Shown here piece after piece: positions 20,383 through 27,201 of a stretch of DNA of 64,000 nt (positions are counted from its first letter, which is position 1; each line of letters opens with the position of its first letter). Made by a program: the position numbers and the translations under genes. The notes below the pieces were generated by a model that saw only the letters and a list, made by a program, of their open reading frames with translations, searched no databases and was not told where the DNA came from. Source of the stretch: Curvibacter sp. PAE-UM (lineage in GTDB: Bacteria > Pseudomonadota > Gammaproteobacteria > Burkholderiales > Burkholderiaceae_C); the NCBI RefSeq assembly GCF_001432305.1, contig NZ_KQ483358.1:186001-250000 (forward strand), read 5' to 3'.

Positions 20383-21796
20383 GATGTTCTTCCTTGTTCT
20401 GTTCGGCGTGCGCGCTCACCGCCTGCACCACGCGCTCCATGCGCATGAAACGCGAGCCCTTGACCAGCACGCTGGCCAGACCGGGCAGGGCCTGCAGCAC
20501 GGCGGCATTCAGGGCCTCGACGTCGTCGAAATGACGCCCGCCCTTGAAATGCGCCACGCTCTGCGCCGTCTGCTCGCCCAGCGCGTAGAGCTGCTCGATG
20601 CCGCGTTCGCGCGCATAGGCGCCGACTTCGGCGTGGAAACGCGGGCCTTCGCTGCCCACCTCCCCCATGTCGCCCAGCACCAACAGACGCGGGCCGGGCA
20701 GGCCGGCCAGCACGTCGATGGCGGCGCGCATCGAATCCGGGTTGGCGTTGTAGCTGTCGTCCACCAGGGTCAGCGTGCGGCCACCGAGTGGCAGGGCCAG
20801 GGCACGCGAGCGGCCCTTGACCGGCTCGAAAGCTTCCAGCCCGAGCGCGATGTGCGACGGCGGCACACCGGCGGCCAGTGCGCAAGCGGCAGCGGCCAGG
20901 GAGTTCTTGACGTTGTGCAGGCCGGCCACGCGCAGCGTGTAGTTCAACCCGCCCGCCGGGGTGCGCGCCTGAACCTGCCAGCCCTCGCCGGTCCAGACCG
21001 GTGGGCTGCAGCTCAGGTCGGACGCGGCCGCGTCCCCGCTGATGGCGAAGGTCAGCTGGGCCCGCCCACCCGCGAGCTCGTGCCACACGCCACTGTAGGC
21101 ATCATCGGCCGGGTACACGGCGGTACCGCTGCCGCCCAGCGCCGTGATCACGGCGCCGTTCTCGCGCGCCACGGCTTCGATGCTGGCCATGAACTCCAGG
21201 TGCTCGCGCTGCGCGTTGTTGACCAGCGCCACCGTGGGCTGGGCCATGGCCGCCAGCACCGCGATCTCGCCCGGGTGGTTCATGCCGAGTTCGACCACCG
21301 CCAGCTGGTGCGTGGCGCGCAGACGCAGCAGGGTCAGCGGCACGCCGATCTCGTTGTTGAGATTGCCTTCGGTGGCCAGCGTAGCCTGCGGTTTCCAGGC
21401 ACGCAGGATGGCCGCAATCATCTGCGTCACCGTGGTCTTGCCGTTGCTGCCGGTCACGGCGATCAGCGGCAGCTTGAACTGCGCGCGCCAGCCTGTGGCC
21501 AATTGCCCCAGCGCCCGCTTGCTGTCAGGCACCACCAGGCCACTCAGGCCGCTGGCGCGCAGTGCCGCCTCGTCGCTGCACAGCGCGGCCACCGCGCCGG
21601 CATGCTGCGCCTGGGCCAGGAAAGTGTTGCCGTCGAAGCGCTCGCCCTGCAGCGCCACGAACAGATCGCCGTGCTGCAGGGTGCGGGTGTCGCTGTGCAC
21701 ACGCTGCACACCGACCAGGCCGTCGCCCACCAGGCGCGCACCGGCCAGCCAGGGCAGGGCCTGCTGCAGGTTAAACATGATGGTGTGGGCGCTCAT
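20372..21796 (-). CDS. murF: UDP-MurNAc-tripeptide--D-alanyl-D-alanine ligase
   Basis: Mur ligase of 474 residues adding D-Ala-D-Ala to the UDP-MurNAc-tripeptide. The ATP loop [16 protein letters not shown]-type sequence ([14 protein letters not shown]), [41 protein letters not shown] and [15 protein letters not shown] are diagnostic. Translation is coupled by ATGA to murE upstream, and its 3' end overlaps mraY by 11 bases. Confidence 0.97.
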   Translation of the reverse strand: MSAHTIMFNLQQALPWLAGARLVGDGLVGVQRVHSDTRTLQHGDLFVALQGERFDGNTFLAQAQHAGAVAALCSDEAALRASGLSGLVVPDSKRALGQLATGWRAQFKLPLIAVTGSNGKTTVTQMIAAILRAWKPQATLATEGNLNNEIGVPLTLLRLRATHQLAVVELGMNHPGEIAVLAAMAQPTVALVNNAQREHLEFMASIEAVARENGAVITALGGSGTAVYPADDAYSGVWHELAGGRAQLTFAISGDAAASDLSCSPPVWTGEGWQVQARTPAGGLNYTLRVAGLHNVKNSLAAAACALAAGVPPSHIALGLEAFEPVKGRSRALALPLGGRTLTLVDDSYNANPDSMRAAIDVLAGLPGPRLLVLGDMGEVGSEGPRFHAEVGAYARERGIEQLYALGEQTAQSVAHFKGGRHFDDVEALNAAVLQALPGLASVLVKGSRFMRMERVVQAVSAHAEQNKEEHHAA

Positions 21797-23313
21797 GAGC
21801 TCACCCCCGTCCGGCGCGCCTGCAGCGCCAGGCCCACCTGCTGCCGGTCGGAGAAGGGCAGGCGCACGCCGGCCGTCTCCTGGTAATCCTCGTGGCCCTT
21901 GCCGGCCACCAGCACCACGTCGCGGGCATCGGCCTGGCCCAGCGCGAGGGCGATGGCCTGCGCCCGATCAAGCTCGATCTGCACTGCGCCATGGCCCACC
22001 AGGCCCGGACGGATCTGCGCCACGATGGCCTCGGGAGCCTCGCTGCGGGGGTTGTCATTGGTCAACACGATGTGGTCCGCGTGCTGTGTCGCCGCGGCAC
22101 CCATGAGCGGGCGCTTGTGCGGATCGCGGTCGCCACCGCAGCCGAACACGCACCACAGCCGGCCGCCGCGTTGTGTTGCCAGTGGTTTGAGGGTCTGCAG
22201 CACCTGGGCCAGCGCGTCAGGCGTGTGTGCGTAATCCACCACGGCCAGCGGCAGATCGACACCGCCCTGGAATTCCATGCGGCCCGGCACCGGCTGAAGT
22301 TCATGACAGGCGAGCACCGCGTCGACCAGCGGGACACCCAGGGTGCGCAGCGTAGCGATCACGCCCAGCAGATTGCTCACGTTGTAGTCGCCCAGGGTCT
22401 GCGTGGTCAGCGGAACGCGGGCCTCGCCTTCGCAGACCATGAACTGCACGCCGCGCGCTCCCATGCGAATGTCTTGCGCGACCAGGCGTGCACCGGCATC
22501 TGCCTGCAGGGAAACCGTCCACAGGTCGAGCGCACGCGCCGCCAGCGTCGCAGCCAGTTCGACACCCTTGGGATCATCGAGGTTGATCACCGCTGCACGC
22601 AGGCCCGGCCAGTCGAACAGTTCGGCCTTGGCCTGCCAATAGGCCTCCATGCTGCCGTGGTAGTCCAGGTGGTCCTGGGTGAAATTGGTGAAGATGGCCG
22701 TGCGGATGCGCGTGCCATCCAGGCGCCGTTCGCTGATGCCGATGGACGAGGCCTCGATGGCGCAGGCCGTCAGGCCCTCGTCGACGAAACGGCGCAGGGT
22801 CTGCTGCAGCAGCACCGGATCGGGGGTGGTCAGGCCGGTGCTGACGATGGCGCTGGCGTCCGCCGAGCCCGGCGCCGGCACACGGCCCACGCCCAGGGTG
22901 CCGATCAGCCCGCAGGCGACGGCGGGCTGGAGTGCGCCCAGCGCCTGCGCCAGCCACCAGCTGGTCGAGGTCTTTCCGTTGGTGCCCGTGACCGCCAGCA
23001 CATCGAGTTGTTGCGAGGGTTGCTCGTAATAGGCCGCAGCGATCGGGCCGCTGGCGGCCTTCAGGCCGGTGTAGGCCGCAATGTGCTCATCGGCAAAGCC
23101 ATAGGCCTCGGCGCCGCTGCGCTCGACCAGGCAGGCCAGCGCCCCCTGGGCCAGCGCGCCCGGCACGAACTGGCGCCCGTCGCGCGCCGCCCCCGGCCAG
23201 GCGATGAAACCGTCGCCCACCCCCACCCGCCGGCTGTCGGTCTGCAACACACCGCGCACGCGGCCATGCAGCCACTGGGCGGCCTGCACGGGGGTGTGGA
23301 GTTCGGTCACCAT
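21793..23313 (-). CDS. murE: UDP-MurNAc-L-alanyl-D-glutamate--2,6-diaminopimelate ligase
   Basis: Mur ligase of 506 residues that adds meso-diaminopimelate. It has the ATP loop VTGTNGKTSTSWWLAQ, IEASSIGISERRLDG, TNFTQDHLDYHGSMEAY, HNVSN-type segment (DYNVSNLLGV) and DYAHTPDALAQVL. The motif TNDNPRSE is the DNPR meso-DAP specificity signature. dapF in the same window makes the meso-DAP substrate. The start is ATG at 23313 (or GTG one codon later), overlapping the ftsI stop by 7 bases. Confidence 0.97.
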   Translation of the reverse strand: MVTELHTPVQAAQWLHGRVRGVLQTDSRRVGVGDGFIAWPGAARDGRQFVPGALAQGALACLVERSGAEAYGFADEHIAAYTGLKAASGPIAAAYYEQPSQQLDVLAVTGTNGKTSTSWWLAQALGALQPAVACGLIGTLGVGRVPAPGSADASAIVSTGLTTPDPVLLQQTLRRFVDEGLTACAIEASSIGISERRLDGTRIRTAIFTNFTQDHLDYHGSMEAYWQAKAELFDWPGLRAAVINLDDPKGVELAATLAARALDLWTVSLQADAGARLVAQDIRMGARGVQFMVCEGEARVPLTTQTLGDYNVSNLLGVIATLRTLGVPLVDAVLACHELQPVPGRMEFQGGVDLPLAVVDYAHTPDALAQVLQTLKPLATQRGGRLWCVFGCGGDRDPHKRPLMGAAATQHADHIVLTNDNPRSEAPEAIVAQIRPGLVGHGAVQIELDRAQAIALALGQADARDVVLVAGKGHEDYQETAGVRLPFSDRQQVGLALQARRTGVSS

Positions 23314-25046
23314 GCCGCGCCCTCCCCCATCTGCGCCACGATCTGCGGCTTGACCTCGATGTCGGGCTGCACACCCAGCAGGTGCAGGGTCTGCTGCACG
23401 GTCTCGCTGAACACCGGGGCGGCCACGTCGCCGCCATAGTACTTGCCGGCATCGGGCTCGTCGATCAGCACGGCCACGATGATGCGCGGGCGGGCGACCG
23501 GCGCCAGGCCCACGAAGAAGCTGCGGTATTTCTTGTCGGCATAGCCCCGGCCTTCCTGCTTGCGCGCGGTGCCGGTCTTGCCGCCCACCGAGTAGCCCAT
23601 GGTCTGGGCCTTGGGCGCGGTGCCGCCTGGCCCGGCGGCCAGTTGCAGCATGTGGCGCACGGCGCGCGCATGGCGCGCTTCCAGCAGGCGCACGCCGGCC
23701 ACCGGCCCCTGCGCCTTCTGCAGCGTCACCGGCATCAGCTCGCCATCGTGTGCGAACACGGTGTAGGCATGTGCCAGCTGCACCAGGCTGATGGACAGGC
23801 CGTAGCCGTAGCTCATGGTGGCGTGCTCGATGGGGCGCCAGGTCTTCCACGGGCGCAGCCGGCCGCTGACGGCGCCCGGGAAGGGCAGCTGCGGCCGCTG
23901 GCCGAAGCCGACCTGGCTGTACATCTCCCACAGGTCACGCGCCGGCATCTGCATGGCCAGCTTGACCATGCCGATGTTGCTGGACTTCTGCACCACCTCG
24001 TTGAGGGTCAGCACCGCATACGCATGGGTGTCGCTGATGGTGGCATTGCCCACGTTCATGCGCCCGCTGCCGCTGATCTGGATCGGTGTGGCGGGCGAGA
24101 CCAGGCCCTTCTCCAGCGCCAGCGCGGCGACGAAGGGCTTGACGGTGGAGCCGGGCTCGAAGGAGTCGGTCAGCGCGCGGTTGCGCAGGGCGTCCTTGAA
24201 GCCCTGGCGCTTGCCCGGCGTGTAGCTGGGGTAGTTGGCCAGCGCCAGCATCTCGCCGGTCTGGGCGTCGAGCACCACCACGCTGCCGGCCTTGGCCTGG
24301 TGGTCGCGCACGGCCTGCTTGAGGCGCTGGTAGGCGAAGAACTGGATCTTGCTGTCGATGGAGAGCTGCACGTCGCGCCCCTCGACCGGCGGCACCTGCG
24401 CGCCCACCGCCTCGATCACGCTGCCCAGGCGATCCTTGATGACACGGCGCGAACCGGGTTTGCCGGCCAGCGTGTTGTTGAAGGCCAGCTCCACGCCCTC
24501 CTGCCCATGGTCTTCCACGTTGGTGAAACCGACCAGGTGCGCAGCCACCTCACCCTCGGGGTACTGGCGCTTGTATTCCTTGCGCTGGTAGACGCCCTTG
24601 ATCTCCAACGCGGCGATCTGCTTCGCCACGGGCTCGTCGACCTGGCGCTTGAGCCAGACGAAGGTCTTGTCCTCGTCCTCCAGCTTGCGGTTGAGATCGG
24701 ACAGCGGCATCTCCAGCAGCCGCGCCAGGCGCTGCAACTGTTTCGGATCACGCTCGATGTCTTCGGGGATGGCCCAGATGCTGGGCGCCAGAACACTGGT
24801 GGCGAGGATCTGGCCATTGCGGTCCAGGATGCGGCCGCGGTTGGCCGGCAGCTCCAGCGTGCGCGCAAAACGCACCTGGCCCTGCCTCTGGAAGAAGTCG
24901 TTGGAGATGACCTGGATGTAGGCGGCGCGCCCGGCCAGCACCACAAAGGCCAGCGCGATCATGGCCACCACGAACTTGCTGCGCCACACCGGCGTGCGGC
25001 TGGCCAGCAGCGGGCTGGAGGTGTACTGGATGCTGCGGCTGCTCAC
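23307..25046 (-). CDS. ftsI: Peptidoglycan D,D-transpeptidase FtsI (PBP3)
   Basis: Class B penicillin-binding protein (579 aa) that cross-links septal peptidoglycan with FtsW. It has a short cytoplasmic tail, a transmembrane helix (about 25-45), a pedestal domain (RGRILDRNGQILATS) and a transpeptidase domain with Ser300-x-x-Lys303 (FEPGSTVKPF), SSN (QKSSNIGMVKLA) and KTGT (GGKTGTARKQ). The start is GTG at 25046, preceded by GGAGGTGATCC, an 11-base perfect match to the complement of the usual 16S rRNA 3' end with seven-base spacing after GGAGG. A 21-codon reading frame bridges it to ftsL. Confidence 0.97.
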   Translation of the reverse strand: MSSRSIQYTSSPLLASRTPVWRSKFVVAMIALAFVVLAGRAAYIQVISNDFFQRQGQVRFARTLELPANRGRILDRNGQILATSVLAPSIWAIPEDIERDPKQLQRLARLLEMPLSDLNRKLEDEDKTFVWLKRQVDEPVAKQIAALEIKGVYQRKEYKRQYPEGEVAAHLVGFTNVEDHGQEGVELAFNNTLAGKPGSRRVIKDRLGSVIEAVGAQVPPVEGRDVQLSIDSKIQFFAYQRLKQAVRDHQAKAGSVVVLDAQTGEMLALANYPSYTPGKRQGFKDALRNRALTDSFEPGSTVKPFVAALALEKGLVSPATPIQISGSGRMNVGNATISDTHAYAVLTLNEVVQKSSNIGMVKLAMQMPARDLWEMYSQVGFGQRPQLPFPGAVSGRLRPWKTWRPIEHATMSYGYGLSISLVQLAHAYTVFAHDGELMPVTLQKAQGPVAGVRLLEARHARAVRHMLQLAAGPGGTAPKAQTMGYSVGGKTGTARKQEGRGYADKKYRSFFVGLAPVARPRIIVAVLIDEPDAGKYYGGDVAAPVFSETVQQTLHLLGVQPDIEVKPQIVAQMGEGAAW

Positions 25047-25108
25047 AGGATCACCTCCGCCTTCTTGGCTGCGGTGCTATGAGCCTTGGGGGCGGCCCGG
25101 CGGCTCAT
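25043..25108 (-). CDS. Possible 21-residue coupling minicistron between ftsL and ftsI
   Basis: A 22-codon frame begins with an ATG that overlaps the ftsL stop (ATGA, 25108-25105) and ends with a TGA that overlaps the ftsI GTG start (GTGA, 25046-25043). It would encode a basic peptide [21 protein letters not shown]. It fills exactly the only sizeable gap in the front half of the cluster and contains the ftsI ribosome site. The peptide itself may be unimportant; translating it could couple ftsL to ftsI. Existence as a translated unit is inference. Confidence 0.4.
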   Translation of the reverse strand: MSRRAAPKAHSTAAKKAEVIL

Positions 25109-25434
25109 GGCAAACGCCCCCCGGAGACGCGCGGCTGCACCACGGCGCCCGCCGGCGCGCTGCCGCTGTAGGGCTGGTAGCTCACGTAGTCGGTGATGGC
25201 GGGCGTGGCCGCGCGCATGTCCAGCTTGTCCTTGGCCAGCTTCTCGACACGCTGCACCGTGGCCTGCTGGCGCTTTTGCAGCTCCAGCTGCTCGCGCTCG
25301 GTCTCGATGCGGCGCGCCTCCAGCACGGCGCGGTCGATCTCGGCAAACAGGCGGCGCGAGTCGTACTGCACGCTCACCAGATAGAGCGCGCTGGCCAGCA
25401 CGGCGAGCAGGAGGACCAAGTTCGCCCTCGTCAT
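25105..25434 (-). CDS. ftsL: Cell division protein FtsL
   Basis: Small bitopic membrane protein (109 aa) of the FtsQLB complex. A transmembrane helix (about 4-23, [19 protein letters not shown]) is followed by a periplasmic leucine-zipper-like coiled coil (about 28-70, [20 protein letters not shown]) and a short Ser/Gly/Pro-rich tail. The position between rsmH and ftsI is standard. The ATG overlaps the rsmH stop by ATGA. Confidence 0.93.
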   Translation of the reverse strand: MTRANLVLLLAVLASALYLVSVQYDSRRLFAEIDRAVLEARRIETEREQLELQKRQQATVQRVEKLAKDKLDMRAATPAITDYVSYQPYSGSAPAGAVVQPRVSGGRLP

Positions 25435-26369
25435 ACCTGCGTCCTCACGGCCACACGCATGATGGCGCTGCGCGCGCGCGGGTTGGCTGCCACCTCGGTC
25501 GCCGAGGGCTTGATGCGGTCGAGCGCACGCAGTTTCATCGGTGGGGCCACAGCAAAAGGCGCACGGCGGTCGTAGACCTCGCGCGAATGCTGCGCGATGA
25601 ACTGTTTGACGATGCGGTCTTCCAGCGAATGGAAACTGATCACGACCAGCCGTCCTCCGGGTTGCAATACATCGAGACTTGCCTCTAGCGCTTCTTGCAG
25701 CTCCTCAAGCTCGGCGTTGATGAAAATCCGAAGAGCCTGAAATGTGCGCGTTGCAGGGTTCTGGCCCGACTCGCGGGTTTTGACCGTGTCAGCCACGAGC
25801 TGGGCCAGTTCACCGGTGGTTGAAACTGGGCCCCGCTCCTGTCGGCGCGCCACAATCGCCTTTGCAATCTGGCCAGCAAACCGTTCTTCACCGTAGTCAC
25901 GTATCACCTCCGCGATCTGTCGGGTTTCGGCTGTTTCCAGCCACTGCGCCACGCTCTGGCCCCGCGTGGTGTCCATGCGCATGTCCAGCGGCCCGTCGAA
26001 ACGGAAGCTGAAACCGCGTGTGGGGTCGTCGATCTGGGGCGAGCTCACGCCCAGGTCCATGAGGATGCCGGCGGCGCTGGCCGGCGGCAGTTCGTGCAGA
26101 TGCCGGAAGCCCTGGTGGCGGATGGCAAAGCGCGGGTCCGCGATGGTCCGGGCCTCGGCAATGGCCGAGAGGTCCTTGTCGAAGGCGGTCAGCCGCCCTT
26201 GTGGCGACAGCCTCGACAGGAGCAGGCGGGAATGCCCGCCGCGACCGAAAGTGGCGTCCACGTAGTGGCCATCGGCCGGCTCCGGCGCCAGTTCGTCCGG
26301 CTTGTTGAGCAAGGCTGTGATCGCTTCGTTCAACAAGACGGTGGTATGTGTCCATGGGGAGGTTTCCAC
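25431..26369 (-). CDS. rsmH: 16S rRNA (cytosine1402-N4)-methyltransferase RsmH (MraW)
   Basis: SAM-dependent methyltransferase of 312 residues modifying C1402 of 16S rRNA. The N-terminal [17 protein letters not shown] motif [36 protein letters not shown] and [15 protein letters not shown] are diagnostic. The start is GTG at 26369, nine bases after mraZ. The part 25620-25945 has clearly lower GC (rows of 52-55% compared with about two thirds around it) and uses codons rare in its neighbours (CTA, GTA, AGT, GGA), as if replaced by recombination, yet the protein looks intact. Confidence 0.97.
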   Translation of the reverse strand: METSPWTHTTVLLNEAITALLNKPDELAPEPADGHYVDATFGRGGHSRLLLSRLSPQGRLTAFDKDLSAIAEARTIADPRFAIRHQGFRHLHELPPASAAGILMDLGVSSPQIDDPTRGFSFRFDGPLDMRMDTTRGQSVAQWLETAETRQIAEVIRDYGEERFAGQIAKAIVARRQERGPVSTTGELAQLVADTVKTRESGQNPATRTFQALRIFINAELEELQEALEASLDVLQPGGRLVVISFHSLEDRIVKQFIAQHSREVYDRRAPFAVAPPMKLRALDRIKPSATEVAANPRARSAIMRVAVRTQV

Positions 26370-26378
26370 CGTCTTCTT

Positions 26379-26807
26379 TCAGAAGGAAAAGTCCTTGAAG
26401 ACGTCGGGCATGTCGCCCTGCATGGCCTGGGCCTCCTGCGCGTCGTAGGTGGCCTTGTCCCAGAGTTCGAAATGGTTGCCCATGCCCAGCAGCATGGTGT
26501 CGCGCGTGATGCCGGCGGCGGCACGCAGTTCGGGCGAGACCAGCACCCGGCCGGTGCCGTCCATCTCCACGTCCATGGCATTGCCCAGGAAGATGCGCTT
26601 CCACCACTGGGCCGCCATGGGCAGGGCGGCGATGCGCTCGCGGAACTTCTCCCACTCGGGGCGCGGGAAGACCATCAGGCAACCATGCGGATGCTTGGTG
26701 ATGGTGAGCTGGCCGGCGGCCGTGGCGCTGAGCACGTCACGGTGCCGGGTCGGCACAGACAGCCGCCCCTTGGCATCCAGACTCAGCGACGAAGCCCCTT
26801 GAAACAC
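26379..26807 (-). CDS. mraZ: Transcriptional regulator MraZ
   Basis: AbrB-fold DNA-binding protein of 142 residues with two tandem SpoVT-AbrB-like repeats ([18 protein letters not shown] and [17 protein letters not shown]). MraZ proteins bind repeats upstream of their own gene and repress the dcw cluster. The start is GTG at 26807 (giving [10 protein letters not shown]), with AGGGG nine bases upstream; an 18-residue longer GTG reading would start inside the operator. It is the first gene of the cluster. Confidence 0.95.
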   Translation of the reverse strand: MFQGASSLSLDAKGRLSVPTRHRDVLSATAAGQLTITKHPHGCLMVFPRPEWEKFRERIAALPMAAQWWKRIFLGNAMDVEMDGTGRVLVSPELRAAAGITRDTMLLGMGNHFELWDKATYDAQEAQAMQGDMPDVFKDFSF

Positions 26808-26858
26808 GCGCACAACCCCTTTTTCTGCACCACTACGGGAGCGGGAAAAGCGCAGACG

Positions 26859-26883
26859 CACTTTTCACCACTTAATTCCACTT
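26859..26883 (-). promoter_or_regulatory. Three MraZ boxes upstream of mraZ
   Basis: On the coding strand three AAGTG motifs (AAGTGGAATT, AAGTGGTGAA, AAGTGCGTCT) follow one another with an exact 10-bp period, at 26883-26879, 26873-26869 and 26863-26859. Tandem boxes of this type with one-turn spacing are the established MraZ operator form in other bacteria. They lie just downstream of a candidate promoter and upstream of the mraZ start, as expected for autorepression. Confidence 0.7.
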
Positions 26884-26889
26884 TTTTGC

Positions 26890-26917
26890 ACTGTAGCAGC
26901 AAAACACTGGCAGACAA
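26890..26917 (-). promoter_or_regulatory. Candidate dcw-cluster promoter
   Basis: On the minus strand, TTGTCT (26917-26912) and TACAGT (26895-26890) are separated by 16 bases, and TGC immediately precedes the latter, making an extended -10. Start of transcription would fall at the first MraZ box, so MraZ binding would block it. The surrounding DNA is notably A/T-rich compared with the window. Prediction only. Confidence 0.5.
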
Positions 26918-27201
26918 GAGGGGAACCAGAAAAATTTCAATGAAATCAAGGACTTAGAAACACTTTCACACAATTTTCAGAGCTGAAATATTGTTCTAAA
27001 TTAAGCACTTAGCAAATGTTATGAATGTGATGCTTGAAGCACTTGATGCGTGCAGGCCAGCAACGCAGGGGCCACGCCGGGCACCCGAATGCGACACAGA
27101 GGAGCGAGACCGAAGGGCACAAGGGGCGAGGAACGGGTCATTGGCAGCCGCCGTGTACATTCGCATCAAGAACAACAAACGCGCGCCCAGGGAGTTCTGC
27201 C
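26918..27201. other. A/T-rich divergent intergenic region
   Basis: This is the rest of the 394-bp gap between mraZ (-) and the HD-GYP gene (+). It holds A/T-rich DNA up to about 27050 with several short imperfect repeats (TTTCA/TGAAA), then returns to normal composition. No gene, tRNA or clear second promoter was recognised. The + strand promoter of the HD-GYP gene should lie here. Confidence 0.5.
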
